Shown one piece after another: positions 1 to 8,502 of a stretch of 64,000 nucleotides of DNA. Numbering within the stretch: position 1 is the first letter of the stretch; each line of letters begins with the position of its first letter. The DNA is from an uncultured Dysosmobacter sp. (lineage in GTDB: Bacteria; Bacillota; Clostridia; Oscillospirales; Oscillospiraceae). The position numbers were made by a program, and so were the translations under genes. Under the pieces are notes generated by a model. The model was not told the DNA's origin, did no database searches, and saw only the letters and a list, made by a program, of their open reading frames with translations. The DNA is taken from the NCBI RefSeq assembly GCF_947631165.1, contig NZ_CANRKH010000009.1:32101-96100 (forward strand). Direction: 5' to 3'.

Positions 1-1
1 C

Positions 2-100
2 ACCAGGGAGGCGCTGGAGAGCATCGGCGTGGACGGGAAGGAACAGGAACAGATCCTCGAAGCCATCCACAGGTGCTACGGAAGGCACGGGCAGAACTGA
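2..100 (+). CDS. Small zinc-ribbon protein, C-terminal end only
   Basis: The window opens inside this gene; 32 residues and the stop remain. The tail TREALESIGVDGKEQEQIL matches the end of the 70-residue zinc-ribbon protein at 58124-58336 (TREALESLGIATDEQEEIL), so this is the prophage A copy of that protein. In prophage B the homologue follows an amidoligase and an AIG2-like gene, which suggests the same cassette lies just left of the window. The zinc-binding cysteines would be in the missing part. Confidence 0.7.
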   Translation, partial: TREALESIGVDGKEQEQILEAIHRCYGRHGQN

Positions 101-123
101 AAAAGGCAAAGGAGGACGCAGCC

Positions 124-501
124 ATGAAGAAAAGGACAGAGGTCATCCGGGAGTGGATTGACGCGAGGAAGGAACGGGGCGAGACCACAAAATGTATGTT
201 TTACATCACGGTTCCGAAGGATACCAACCTTTGTAAGGATGAAACCATCAGGAAAATTGAGGGGATGCTTGACAGGAATCATGTCAGCCACGGCCATGTC
301 GATACGGTCTGCGGCGCATGGAACCTGAACCGGGACTGGATTGAGACTGGGGAGATAGACTGCATTGTGGAGTTCTGCGGAGTGTATCCTATCAATTGGG
401 ACATGGAGGATGTGGCGGAGTTTGAACGGATGGAGACCGAGGGTGAGATTATCGCTTTGGTTGACTGGATAGAGAACGGGAAACACATCCCCAACCATTG
501 A
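124..501 (+). CDS. Hypothetical phage accessory protein (125 aa)
   Basis: Unrecognised acidic soluble protein. The start is the ATG preceded by GGAGG at 111-115. It has a basic N-terminal helix (MKKRTEVIREWIDARKERG) and then an acidic alpha/beta region rich in W, D and E. No signal peptide or membrane segment is seen. It follows the zinc-ribbon gene by 23 bases and is probably co-transcribed with it. It precedes the first copy of the repeated promoter element, so it marks the end of one expression cassette. Confidence 0.6.
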   Translation: MKKRTEVIREWIDARKERGETTKCMFYITVPKDTNLCKDETIRKIEGMLDRNHVSHGHVDTVCGAWNLNRDWIETGEIDCIVEFCGVYPINWDMEDVAEFERMETEGEIIALVDWIENGKHIPNH

Positions 502-504
502 AAA

Positions 505-618
505 CCACACAATTTCCAACGCAGATATTTGTACAGTTTATGCCCGTAATTGACTTGCTATTATCTGCAATCAGAGCGAATATGTGTACTACCGAAAGGG
601 AAAACACGAAAAACGGAG
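505..618 (+). promoter_or_regulatory. Recurrent promoter-leader element, copy 1
   Basis: TTGCTA at 555-560, 17 bases, GAATAT at 578-583, then the conserved leader ACCGAAAGGGAAAAC and a GGAGG. A weak CACACAA...TTTGTACA inverted repeat lies upstream at 506-535. It drives the 70-aa gene at 628. The same element occurs nine times in the window. Confidence 0.75.
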
Positions 619-627
619 GACAGGGAC

Positions 628-840
628 ATGGCATACGGGATCAGGGAAACGGTAAGGGCGACAGGACACAGCAGGATGATTGCCAAAATGGAACACACGG
701 CAAGGGGATGGATAAGCACCACAAGGAAATTCAAGACCGAGCGCGCAGCAAAAGGCTGGATCACCCGGAGGCAGAAAGAACTTGAAGGCAGCGGAAGGGA
801 AGGCGACTGGAATTACGAAGTGGTCGAGGTAAGTTGGTAA
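628..840 (+). CDS. Hypothetical basic protein (70 aa)
   Basis: Unrecognised. The start is the ATG at 628, 10 bases after the GGAGG of the promoter-leader element. It is short, basic and rich in R, K and T, with repeated RGW/KGW turns (TARGWISTTRKF, AAKGWITRRQ) that look like two copies of a small helix-turn unit. It ends with an acidic tail. A size and charge like this would fit a nucleic-acid-binding accessory protein, but that is a guess. The stop overlaps the ribosome binding site of the next gene. Confidence 0.5.
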   Translation: MAYGIRETVRATGHSRMIAKMEHTARGWISTTRKFKTERAAKGWITRRQKELEGSGREGDWNYEVVEVSW

Positions 841-853
841 GGAGGAAAAGAGG

Positions 854-1264
854 ATGAGGGCAGAGGATACATTACAGTTCATGGCGGATTTCTACCCGTC
901 AATATTCCCCACAAGGAAGCACTGCTTGAACCATTTATTCTGCACCATAGGGAACGGGTACAGATGGGTAAAGGGCGAACTGGTGGAGAAGGATGATAAA
1001 AAATACAACAGGTACCGCCTTGTAAAGCCGGTAAGGAAAGCGGAGTTCGAGGATGAGCGGGACTGGTGGGCAAGATACCGTTTTGAACTGGAGATGCATG
1101 AGGAGACAGGGAGGCGGATCAACCCCGATTATTATTTCGAATGGTCGCGGCTGAGCAGGGAATATTCCTACATCTACCATTACCCCAAAAACATCACGCC
1201 GGACTGGAAGTCGCTGTTGGAGGAATGCAGGCAGATGCTTAAGGAGGATGGCGTGGAGATTTAG
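854..1264 (+). CDS. Hypothetical phage accessory protein (136 aa)
   Basis: Unrecognised. The start ATG lies 8 bases after AAGGAGG. It is rich in aromatic residues (W, Y, F) and charged residues, and contains FFxxxRKHCLNHLF-like and DYYFEWSRLSREYSYIYHYP stretches. There are no membrane segments and no catalytic motif I can name. It is transcribed with the preceding 70-aa gene from the promoter element at 505-618 and precedes another copy of that element. It is probably a moron-type accessory gene rather than a structural one. Confidence 0.55.
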   Translation: MRAEDTLQFMADFYPSIFPTRKHCLNHLFCTIGNGYRWVKGELVEKDDKKYNRYRLVKPVRKAEFEDERDWWARYRFELEMHEETGRRINPDYYFEWSRLSREYSYIYHYPKNITPDWKSLLEECRQMLKEDGVEI

Positions 1265-1275
1265 CCGCGCCATAA

Positions 1276-1392
1276 TGTACACAACTTTCTGCGGTCATCT
1301 TTGTCACATTTATGCCTCCGAATTGAGTGGATAATACCCGCATTCAGAGGTAAGATGTGTACTACCGAAAGGGAAAACAGAGAAAACGGAGG
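1276..1392 (+). promoter_or_regulatory. Recurrent promoter-leader element, copy 2
   Basis: TGGATA at 1328-1333, 17 bases, TAAGAT at 1351-1356, leader CTACCGAAAGGGAAAAC and GGAGG. It is preceded by TACACAA...TTTGTCACA at 1278-1308, an imperfect inverted repeat. It serves the 91-aa gene at 1402. Confidence 0.7.
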
Positions 1393-1401
1393 ACAAAGAC
1401 C

Positions 1402-1677
1402 ATGAAAATCAGCGATGCAATGAAAACCTACAGACTGCCGAACCCCACCACGCCGGAGGATTTGGAATGCAGATGGAGCAAGCTGCTGACCTTCGGGGAC
1501 AGGGTGGTCATTGCGGGATACTTCTACAACGGGCAGAACAAGCCCTGCTACTTCGGGGCGGCTTATGAATTCCTGGGCGACGACCACACCTGCGAAGGCA
1601 CCATCGGTCTGAGGGCCGCAAGCGGAGTCGAGTTCGAGGATGACGGCCACGCAATCGCCTGGGCGATGCAGCAGTAA
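1402..1677 (+). CDS. Hypothetical phage accessory protein (91 aa)
   Basis: Unrecognised small soluble protein with an alternating beta-strand look (VVIAGYFYNGQNKPCYFGAAYEF) and an acidic end (FEDDGHAIAWAMQQ). The start is the ATG 9 bases after GGAGG in the leader element. It is a single-gene cassette: promoter element upstream, two hairpin terminators downstream, and then the large terminase. The corresponding place in prophage B (58843) holds an unrelated 56-aa protein, so this position is variable between related phages. Confidence 0.55.
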   Translation: MKISDAMKTYRLPNPTTPEDLECRWSKLLTFGDRVVIAGYFYNGQNKPCYFGAAYEFLGDDHTCEGTIGLRAASGVEFEDDGHAIAWAMQQ

Positions 1678-1701
1678 AGACAAGTGAGCATTCCAAGAAC
1701 G

Positions 1702-1763
1702 GAGCCGGAAGGCTCTGTATCTTGTACCGATAGATTACGGCTTGCCAGTGGCAGGCCATTTTT
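1702..1763 (+). terminator. Double hairpin terminator before terminase
   Basis: GAGCC-GGAA-GGCTC at 1702-1715, then GGCTTGCC-AGT-GGCAGGCC followed by ATTTTT at 1739-1763. The same pair of hairpins precedes the second terminase at 59038-59102, so it is a conserved boundary between the cassette region and the packaging genes. Confidence 0.75.
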
Positions 1764-1790
1764 GATGCCATCTTTGGGGAGGTGATGCCG

Positions 1791-3398
1791 GTGGCAATGC
1801 GGAAACTGAAAAAATACAGGCCGACAAAATTCAAGGCGAAGGACAGCCGTTACGATAAGGATGCCGCCGATTTTGCCGTGATGTTCATCGAGAGCCTCTG
1901 CCACACCAAAGGGACATGGGCGGGGAAGCCTTTTGAACTGATTGACTGGCAGGAGCAGATCATCCGGGATATTTTCGGTACGTTAAAGCCCAACGGGTAC
2001 CGCCAGTTCAACACGGCATACGTTGAGATTCCGAAGAAGCAGGGCAAGTCGGAGCTGGCAGCGGCCGTGGCGCTGCTTTTGACCTGCGGGGATGGGGAGG
2101 AGCGGGCGGAAGTGTATGGGTGCGCCGCCGACCGGCAGCAGGCTACCATCGTCTTTGACGTGGCGGCGGACATGGTGCGGATGTGTCCCGCGCTGAATAA
2201 GAGGGTGAAGATACTCGCTTCGCAGAAACGGATCATATACACCCCGACCAATTCCTTCTACCAGGTGCTTTCGGCGGAGGCGTATTCCAAGCACGGCTTC
2301 AACATCCACGGTGTGGTATTTGACGAGCTGCACACGCAGCCGAACCGGAAGCTGTTTGACGTCATGACCAAGGGCTCCGGCGACGCCAGGATGCAGCCGC
2401 TGTATTTCCTCATCACCACGGCGGGGACAGATACCCACTCCATCTGCTATGAGACGCACCAGAAGGCAAAGGACATCTTAGAGGGGCGGAAGATTGACCC
2501 GACCTTCTATCCCGTCATCTATGGCGCGGATGAAGAGGACGACTGGACGGATCCGAAGGTGTGGAAGAAAGCCAATCCGTCTTTGAATATCACGGTGGGG
2601 ATTGACAAGGTAGAGGCCGCCTGCGAGTCGGCAAAGCAGAATCCGGGGGAAGAGAACAGTTTCCGGCAGCTCCGCTTAAACCAGTGGGTGAAACAGGCAG
2701 TGCGGTGGATGCCCATGGATAAATGGGATGCCTGTGCTTTCCCCGTTTCCGAGGATGATCTGGAAGGGCGTGTGTGTTATGGTGGGCTGGACTTGTCCTC
2801 CACCACGGACATCACGGCGTTCGTGCTGGTGTTCCCGCCGCTGGACGAGGAGGATAAATACTGCATTCTCCCTTATTTTTGGGTGCCGGAGGAAACGCTG
2901 GAGCTGCGTGTGAGGCGCGACCATGTTCCTTATGATGTGTGGGAGCGGCAGGGGAAGCTGATGACCACGGAGGGGAACGTGGTGCATTACGGCTTTATTG
3001 AGAAATACATCGAGCGGCTCGGTGAGCGGTTCAACATCCGGGAGATCGCCTTTGACCGGTGGGGAGCGGTGCAGATGGTGCAGAACCTTGAGGGCATGGG
3101 ATTCACGGTGGTCCCGTTCGGGCAGGGCTTCAAGGATATGTCCCCGCCGACCAAGGAACTGATGAAGCTGGTGCTGGAGCAGATGGTTGCCCACGGTGGG
3201 CATCCGGTCCTTCGGTGGATGATGGACAATATCTTCATCCGCACCGACCCTGCGGGGAATATCAAGGCGGATAAAGAAAAGTCCACGGAGAAGATTGACG
3301 GGGCGGTGGCAACGATCATGGGGCTTGACCGTGCCATCCGCTGTGGGAATGAAACTTCGGAAAGTGTCTATGATTCCCGCGGTTTGTTGGTATTTTAG
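1791..3398 (+). CDS. terL: Phage large terminase subunit (copy A)
   Basis: ATPase-nuclease motor that packages DNA into the prohead through the portal. An N-terminal ATPase shows PKKQGKS (about residues 81-87) as the Walker A region and FDELH (about 177-181) as Walker B. The C-terminal RNase H-like nuclease begins near GGLDLSSTTDITAF (about 320) and ends with an EKIDG segment typical of the family. Length (about 535 aa) is normal. GTG at 1791 is preferred because it lies 8 bases after GGGGAGG and aligns with the ATG of copy B at 59126; ATG at 1785 is too close. The usual small subunit is not next to it here. Confidence 0.95.
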   Translation: MAMRKLKKYRPTKFKAKDSRYDKDAADFAVMFIESLCHTKGTWAGKPFELIDWQEQIIRDIFGTLKPNGYRQFNTAYVEIPKKQGKSELAAAVALLLTCGDGEERAEVYGCAADRQQATIVFDVAADMVRMCPALNKRVKILASQKRIIYTPTNSFYQVLSAEAYSKHGFNIHGVVFDELHTQPNRKLFDVMTKGSGDARMQPLYFLITTAGTDTHSICYETHQKAKDILEGRKIDPTFYPVIYGADEEDDWTDPKVWKKANPSLNITVGIDKVEAACESAKQNPGEENSFRQLRLNQWVKQAVRWMPMDKWDACAFPVSEDDLEGRVCYGGLDLSSTTDITAFVLVFPPLDEEDKYCILPYFWVPEETLELRVRRDHVPYDVWERQGKLMTTEGNVVHYGFIEKYIERLGERFNIREIAFDRWGAVQMVQNLEGMGFTVVPFGQGFKDMSPPTKELMKLVLEQMVAHGGHPVLRWMMDNIFIRTDPAGNIKADKEKSTEKIDGAVATIMGLDRAIRCGNETSESVYDSRGLLVF

Positions 3399-3493
3399 CA
3401 TTTTACAGAGATATGTGCGGAATCCTTGGTGGTTCCTTGTATGGCTATTTTTCCCGCATTCCTTTATGCTGTCTGGCGAAGGAGGTGGAATGG

Positions 3494-3790
3494 GTGGATG
3501 AGAAGGATTTCCTTGAACTTATCATTTCGGAACGGATGGGGATGCACCATGATGCCTTTAAAAAGGATTATCCCCTTACGGAGGAACAGGCGGCGGAGGC
3601 GGAAAAAGCAGACCAGGCACACGAACTGCTGTTTGAGCAGTTAAGCGCGGAGCAGCGGGAAATGATGGAGCTGTGCGAGGATGCGACAAACTCGGAAGCA
3701 ACAAGGGAAAACGAATATTACTACCGGGCAGGGTTCCGGGACGGGATAAACCTTGACAGATGGATAAAACAGTTCAAGGAAGGAAAATAA
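3494..3790 (+). CDS. Hypothetical protein between terminase and portal (98 aa, DUF6809-like)
   Basis: Small, acidic and helical protein. The GTG start at 3494 is chosen for its spacing from GAAGGAGG at 3478-3485. The C-terminal pattern (YYRAGFRDGINLDRWI) resembles small prophage proteins of the DUF6809 type, as does the protein at 20187-20498; this is a loose resemblance read by eye. The gene is missing from the matching place in prophage B, where the terminase stop is only 29 bases from the portal start, so it is an insertion specific to prophage A. Confidence 0.6.
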   Translation: MDEKDFLELIISERMGMHHDAFKKDYPLTEEQAAEAEKADQAHELLFEQLSAEQREMMELCEDATNSEATRENEYYYRAGFRDGINLDRWIKQFKEGK

Positions 3791-3804
3791 AAATACATTT
3801 TCGG

Positions 3805-3853
3805 GCAGGCAGACGGGCATCGCTTCGGCGGTGCCTTCTGTCTGTCTGCTTTT
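3805..3853 (+). terminator. Stem-loop before portal
   Basis: An outer stem GCAGGCAGAC / GTCTGTCTGC and inner GGCATCGC-TTCG-GCGGTGCC are followed by TTTTC. It probably acts as a partial terminator or RNA processing site between the 98-aa gene and the portal. Confidence 0.6.
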
Positions 3854-3873
3854 CGGAAAGGAGCGTGGTTCCT

Positions 3874-5181
3874 ATGGGATTATTCAGCGGGTTGTTCAGG
3901 GCGAGGGATGCACCACAGAACCGCACGTCGGGCAGTGCCTACAGCTTTTTCATGGGCGGAAGCACGAGCGGGAAAAGGGTAAACGAGCGTTCCTCCATGC
4001 AGATGACGGCGGTGTACTCCTGCGTCCGGATTCTGTCCGAGGCGGTGGCGGGGCTGCCGCTGCATTTTTATAAATACACGGATAACGGCGGGAAGGAGAA
4101 GGCGGCGGACCACCCGCTGTATTTTCTGCTCCATGACGAGCCGAACCCGGAGATGACTTCCTTCGTGTTCCGGGAAACGCTGATGACGCACCTGCTCCTT
4201 TGGGGCAATGCCTACGCACAGATCATCCGCAACGGCAAGGGGGAAGTCTTGGGACTGTACCCGCTGATGCCGGACCGCATGAATGTGGAGCGGGATTCCA
4301 AGGGGCAGCTTTATTATGAATACACGGTGGGCATGGATGACGCACCCACGGTAAAGGGCAGCACGGTCGTCCTGCCGCCTACGGAGGTGCTGCACATCCC
4401 CGGACTCGGCTTTGACGGGCTGGTGGGCTATTCCCCCATTGCCATGGCAAAGAACGCCATCGGCATGGCGATAGCCTGTGAGGAGTATGGGGCGAAGTTC
4501 TTCGCCAACGGCGCACAGCCAAGCGGCGTGCTGGAGCATCCAGGGACTTTGAAAGACCCAGCGCGGGTAAGGGAGAGCTGGCAGTCTGCTTTTGGCGGCA
4601 GCCACAACGCAAACAAAGTGGCTGTCCTGGAAGAGGGCCTTAAGTATACGCCTATATCCGTCCCACCGGAACAGGCGCAGTTCCTGGAAACACGGAAGTT
4701 CCAAATCAATGAGATTGCGCGGATTTTCCGTGTGCCTCCCCATATGGTGGGCGACCTCGACAAGAGCAGCTTCTCCAACATCGAGCAGCAGTCTTTGGAA
4801 TTTGTGAAATATACACTCGACCCATGGGTATCGAGATGGGAGCAGTCCATGGCGCGGTCTTTGCTGACGCCAGAGGAAAAGAAGCAGTATTTTGTGAAAT
4901 TCAACGTGGACGGCCTGCTCCGTGGCGACTACCAGAGCCGCATGAACGGGTACGCCGTGGGGCGGCAGAACGGGTGGATGTCCGCAAATGATATCCGGGA
5001 GCTGGAGAACCTTGACCGTATCCCGGAGGAGCTGGGAGGTGATTTATATCTTATCAATGGGAACATGATGCCGCTTTCGATGTCAGGGGCGGCGTACCAA
5101 GAAGGGAAGGAGGAATCCAATGAAAACGAAGAAGTTCTGGAACTGGAGGAAGGCGAGGAACCAGAAGCCGGAAGTGACTGA
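3874..5181 (+). CDS. HK97-family portal protein (copy A)
   Basis: Forms the dodecameric ring at the capsid vertex through which DNA enters and to which the tail joins. The 435-aa length and hallmarks such as VNERSSMQMTAVYSCVRILS, the LLHDEPNPEMTSFVFRE segment and IARIFRVPPHMVGDLD fit the HK97 portal family closely. The start ATG is 11 bases after GAAAGGAG. The last 62 bases overlap the protease gene, consistent with coupled translation. The copy in prophage B at 60763 has the same length, but its C-terminal tail diverges at the point where a homing-type endonuclease gene is inserted. Confidence 0.95.
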   Translation: MGLFSGLFRARDAPQNRTSGSAYSFFMGGSTSGKRVNERSSMQMTAVYSCVRILSEAVAGLPLHFYKYTDNGGKEKAADHPLYFLLHDEPNPEMTSFVFRETLMTHLLLWGNAYAQIIRNGKGEVLGLYPLMPDRMNVERDSKGQLYYEYTVGMDDAPTVKGSTVVLPPTEVLHIPGLGFDGLVGYSPIAMAKNAIGMAIACEEYGAKFFANGAQPSGVLEHPGTLKDPARVRESWQSAFGGSHNANKVAVLEEGLKYTPISVPPEQAQFLETRKFQINEIARIFRVPPHMVGDLDKSSFSNIEQQSLEFVKYTLDPWVSRWEQSMARSLLTPEEKKQYFVKFNVDGLLRGDYQSRMNGYAVGRQNGWMSANDIRELENLDRIPEELGGDLYLINGNMMPLSMSGAAYQEGKEESNENEEVLELEEGEEPEAGSD

Positions 5182-5938
5182 GCGGATACTGGAACTGAAC
5201 GGCACCATCGCAGAGGAAAGCTGGTTTGACGATGACGTCACTCCACAGCTTTTCAAGGATGAGCTGAATGCCGGGAGCGGGGACATTACCGTGTGGATCA
5301 ATTCGCCGGGCGGCGACTGCGTGGCGGCGGCACAGATCTACAATATGCTCTCCAACTATAAGGGCAAAGTGACTGTAAAAATAGACGGCATCGCCGCAAG
5401 TGCCGCCAGTGTGATCGCCATGGCAGGCGACACCGTCCTGGTGTCCCCGGTCTCCATGCTTATGATCCACAATCCCGCCACCATCGCCTGGGGCGACCAC
5501 GCTGAGATGCAGAAAGCCATCGATATGCTTTCCGAAGTGAAGGAATCCATCATCAACGCCTATGTGTTAAAGACGGGGCTTTCCCGGCCGAAGCTGTCTC
5601 ACCTGATGGACGCGGAAACGTGGATGGATGCAAACAAGGCGGTGGAGCTTGGCTTTGCGGATGGGATCATGGCGCGGGCAAAGGCGGAGCCGGAAAAAGA
5701 GCCGGAGGAAAGCGAAGAGGATGAGGAAGAAGAGAAGAAATTCCCTCCCGCTCCAAGTTCCATGCTGTTCTCCCGCAGGGCGGCAAACAACGCCCTTTTG
5801 AATAAACTGGCCGCCAAATATGGCGGGGAAAAACCGAAGGAAGATATCCAGGCGCAGGCAAAAATCCCTGCTGCGGATACAGAAACCGGCCGTTCCGTGG
5901 ACGCACTCATGGAGCGGCTTAATTTATTAAAGCGATAA
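5120..5938 (+). CDS. ClpP-type prohead protease (copy A)
   Basis: Serine protease that matures the capsid shell. The ClpP fold is shown by the NSPGGD loop (61-66), the putative catalytic serine in GIAASAASVIA (Ser94) and the histidine in MLMIHNP (His117). After about residue 195 comes an acidic linker (EPEKEPEESEEDEEEE) and a C-terminal extension that probably serves as a scaffold-like region. ATG at 5120 lies 7 bases after GGAGG and within the end of the portal gene. The prophage B version at 62705 keeps the catalytic residues but has a shorter acidic linker. Confidence 0.93.
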   Translation: MKTKKFWNWRKARNQKPEVTERILELNGTIAEESWFDDDVTPQLFKDELNAGSGDITVWINSPGGDCVAAAQIYNMLSNYKGKVTVKIDGIAASAASVIAMAGDTVLVSPVSMLMIHNPATIAWGDHAEMQKAIDMLSEVKESIINAYVLKTGLSRPKLSHLMDAETWMDANKAVELGFADGIMARAKAEPEKEPEESEEDEEEEKKFPPAPSSMLFSRRAANNALLNKLAAKYGGEKPKEDIQAQAKIPAADTETGRSVDALMERLNLLKR

Positions 5939-5954
5939 GAAGGAGGATTTCATT

Positions 5955-7169
5955 ATGACGATTCTGGAACTGCGTGAGAAACGCGCAAAGGCATGGGAGG
6001 CGGCAAAGGCATTCTTGGATTCCCACAGGAAGGAGAACGGAGTCCTTTCTGCAGAGGACGATGCCGCATACACGAAGATGGAGCAGGAGATCACCGACCT
6101 GGGGAAGGAGATCGCAAGGCTGGAGCGGCAGGAGGCCCTGGATGCGGAGCTGAACCGCCCGGTGAACAAGCCCCTCACGGGGAAGCCGGGCGGCAGGGCG
6201 GACGATACGGAGGATAAGACCGGGCGTGCCTCCGACGATTACCGGAAGAACTTCTGGAACGCCATGCGCTCCAAGGCGCCGATGCCTGCGGTCGCCAACG
6301 CCCTGCAGGTTGGCACGGACTCCGAGGGCGGCTACCTGGTGCCGGATGAATACGAGAGGACGCTGGTGGAGGCTTTGGAGGAAGAGAACATCTTCCGGCA
6401 GATAGCGAAGGTGATAAAGACCTCAAGCGGCGACCGCAAGATTCCCGTTGTTGCATCTAAAGGCACGGCATCCTGGATTGACGAGGAGGGCGCATACCCG
6501 GAAAGCGACGATTCCTTCGGGCAGGTTTCCATTGGCGCTTACAAGCTGGGCACCATGATCAAGGTTTCCGAGGAGCTGTTAAACGACAGCGTCTTTGACC
6601 TGCAGTCCTATATCTCCCGCGAGTTTGCCCGCCGCATCGGGGCGAAGGAAGAGGAGGCGTTCTTCACGGGGGACGGCAAGGGCAAGCCCCTGGGCGTGCT
6701 TGCGACCACGGGCGGCGCAGAAACGGGCGTGACCGCCGCCTCTGCAACTGCTGTGACGGCGGATGAGCTGATGGATTTATATTATTCGCTGAAATCCCCG
6801 TACCGCAAGAAATCCGTGTGGGTGCTGAATGATTCCACCATCAAGGCCATCCGCAAGCTGAAGGACAATAACGGGCAGTATTTGTGGCAGCCTTCTTTGG
6901 TGGCAGGAACGCCGGATACCATCCTTGGCAGGCCGGTGAAGACCTCTGCGTATATGCCGTCCATTGCCGCAGGCGCAAAGACCATCGCCTTCGGTGACTT
7001 TTCCTATTACTGGATTGCCGACCGGCAGGGGCGTTCCTTCAAGCGCCTGAACGAGCTGTTCGCAGCCACCGGGCAGGTGGGATTCCTCGCCTCGCAGCGT
7101 GTGGACGGGAAGATGATCCTTGCGGAAGCGGTGAAGGTGCTGGTGCAGAAAACGGCATCCGCAGGCTGA
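5955..7169 (+). CDS. HK97-family major capsid protein (copy A)
   Basis: Major head protein. It has an N-terminal helical delta domain (about 1-110, with coiled-coil pattern IARLERQEALDAELNRP) that is expected to be removed by the protease. The HK97 fold then starts near GTDSEGGYLVPDEYERTL. The 404-aa length is normal. Start ATG at 5955 follows GAAGGAGG. The first 168 residues of the second copy, at 63496, are in the window and match in layout. Confidence 0.95.
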   Translation: MTILELREKRAKAWEAAKAFLDSHRKENGVLSAEDDAAYTKMEQEITDLGKEIARLERQEALDAELNRPVNKPLTGKPGGRADDTEDKTGRASDDYRKNFWNAMRSKAPMPAVANALQVGTDSEGGYLVPDEYERTLVEALEEENIFRQIAKVIKTSSGDRKIPVVASKGTASWIDEEGAYPESDDSFGQVSIGAYKLGTMIKVSEELLNDSVFDLQSYISREFARRIGAKEEEAFFTGDGKGKPLGVLATTGGAETGVTAASATAVTADELMDLYYSLKSPYRKKSVWVLNDSTIKAIRKLKDNNGQYLWQPSLVAGTPDTILGRPVKTSAYMPSIAAGAKTIAFGDFSYYWIADRQGRSFKRLNELFAATGQVGFLASQRVDGKMILAEAVKVLVQKTASAG

Positions 7170-7184
7170 TGGAAGGGGGCGGGC

Positions 7185-7460
7185 ATGGTGGTGACGCTGG
7201 AAGAAATGAAAAATTACCTCCGTGTGGACTACGATGACGATGATGCCCTGATCGGAAGCATTATCAGGGCGTCGGAAAAAATCTGCATGGATGTGGCGCG
7301 GATGGATGACGCGGGGGAGTTTGCGGCAGTGGAAAACGCAGGGATAGCCGTGCAGTATACGGCCGCCTATCTGTATGAACACCGGGAGGATGCCGACCAC
7401 CATGCCCTCACGCTCACCCTGCGCTCGCTCCTTTCAGGCAGCCGGAAGGAGGCGTTCTGA
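7185..7460 (+). CDS. Head-tail connector protein (gp6-like)
   Basis: Adaptor that sits under the portal ring. The 91-aa sequence begins with the typical MVVTLEEMKNYLRVD....DDALI pattern of the DNA-packaging/connector family and has helical ASEKICMDVARM and YTAAYLYEHRE segments. It lies directly after the capsid gene, the usual place, and its last base overlaps the next ATG. A GTG could also start it, but ATG at 7185 after GGAAGGGGGCGGGC is sound. Confidence 0.85.
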   Translation: MVVTLEEMKNYLRVDYDDDDALIGSIIRASEKICMDVARMDDAGEFAAVENAGIAVQYTAAYLYEHREDADHHALTLTLRSLLSGSRKEAF

Positions 7461-7801
7461 TGGAGGTTTCCCTTTTGAATGTCCGCATCACCTTCCAGAA
7501 GAATGCCGTGGCGGTGGACGGCGCCGGCAACCACAAAAATACATGGACGGATTATTATTCCTGCCATGCTACGGTAGGCGGCGAGGCGGGGAAGCAGACC
7601 AGCGAAGCAGATGTGGCTGCCACAGTAGTGGATGAACCGGATATTTCCTTCACGGTAAGGTACTGTAAAAAGGCATCCGTGGTTGATTCCACGGGATACC
7701 GCGTGGTGTTTGGCGGCGGGATTTACGATATCCTTGCCGTTGACCACATGAATTATAAAAAGAAATGTCTGAAATTTAAGTGCAGGAAAGCGAGGCGGTG
7801 A
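7460..7801 (+). CDS. Head closure protein
   Basis: 113-aa beta-rich protein of the head-tail adaptor/stopper type, which plugs the connector after packaging. The assignment rests mainly on position, between connector and gp10-like gene, on size, and on patterns such as TWTDYYSCHATVGGE and FTVRYCKKASVVDSTGYRVVFGG. The ATG overlaps the stop of the preceding gene (TGATGG), implying translational coupling. Confidence 0.75.
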   Translation: MEVSLLNVRITFQKNAVAVDGAGNHKNTWTDYYSCHATVGGEAGKQTSEADVAATVVDEPDISFTVRYCKKASVVDSTGYRVVFGGGIYDILAVDHMNYKKKCLKFKCRKARR

Positions 7802-7803
7802 GG

Positions 7804-8187
7804 ATGGCAGGAAAAAGGGTGGGCATTGACAGCTTTGCGGCCGTGCTGGAGCAGTCGCTCTCGGATTACGGGATATCCACGGCGGCAAATGTGAAGGCTG
7901 CAGTCACGAAGGCGGGGGAAGCTGTAAAAGGCCAGATACAGTCCACGGCGCCGAGGGATACGGGGAGGTATGCAAAAAGCTGGTCTGCGGACACCGTGAA
8001 GGAGACGGCATCCGCCAAGGCGGTGGTGGTGCATTCAAAGAAGCAGTACCGGCTGACGCACCTGCTGGAGTTCGGCCACGCAAAGCGGGGCGGCGGCAGG
8101 ACGAAGGCGCAGCCCCATATCGCGCCTGCGGAGAAAGCCGGGTTTGAACTGCTCCTGTCCGAGGTGGAAAAGGGGGTGAAGGGATGA
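7804..8187 (+). CDS. HK97 gp10-like tail completion protein
   Basis: 127-aa protein with the family signature: an N-terminal helix, then GEAVKGQIQSTAPRDTGRYA KSW and a C-terminal HLLEFGHAKRGGGRTKAQPH. It acts in joining head and tail. The ATG at 7804 is preferred over an upstream in-frame ATG at 7780 because the latter lies inside the previous gene. It overlaps the following gene by 4 bases. Confidence 0.85.
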   Translation: MAGKRVGIDSFAAVLEQSLSDYGISTAANVKAAVTKAGEAVKGQIQSTAPRDTGRYAKSWSADTVKETASAKAVVVHSKKQYRLTHLLEFGHAKRGGGRTKAQPHIAPAEKAGFELLLSEVEKGVKG

Positions 8188-8501
8188 CGCACGGGGAAGT
8201 CATGGCAATGGTGGAAGAGATGGGGCTGCCTTATGCCTACCACCATTTTGCGGAAGGGGAATCCCCGGAGCCGCCCTTCCTTGTATTTTTATATCCGGAG
8301 GCTGACAATTTTTCGGCTGACGGCATCGTGTATTTCAGGATAAACAGGCTCCACATAGAGCTTTACACGGATTTGAAGAACCCGGACCTGGAAGAGTCCA
8401 TAGAAGCGGTCCTGCTCAGATACGGCATCTTCTACGGGAAATCGGAAACGTGGATAGAATCGGAAAAACTGTATGAAGTTTTGTATGGAATGGAGGTATG
8501 A
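8184..8501 (+). CDS. Tail terminator/minor tail component
   Basis: 105-aa protein directly before the major tail protein, where siphoviruses keep the tail terminator that caps the tail tube. Visible features include PPFLVFLYPEADNFSADG and RLHIELYTDLKNPDLEE, consistent with the alpha/beta tail-terminator family. The ATG overlaps the previous stop (ATGA). The role is inferred from gene order as much as from sequence. Confidence 0.75.
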   Translation: MTHGEVMAMVEEMGLPYAYHHFAEGESPEPPFLVFLYPEADNFSADGIVYFRINRLHIELYTDLKNPDLEESIEAVLLRYGIFYGKSETWIESEKLYEVLYGMEV

Positions 8502-8502
8502 C

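Larger units (their letters stand above)
1702..7169. repeat. Packaging/head module, copy A of a long direct repeat
   Basis: Double terminator, large terminase, portal, protease and capsid here correspond gene by gene to 59038-64000, about 57.3 kb away and in the same orientation. By eye the terminases agree at most residues and at many stretches of DNA. Copy A has an extra 98-aa gene between terminase and portal. Copy B has an HNH gene between portal and protease. Confidence 0.8.
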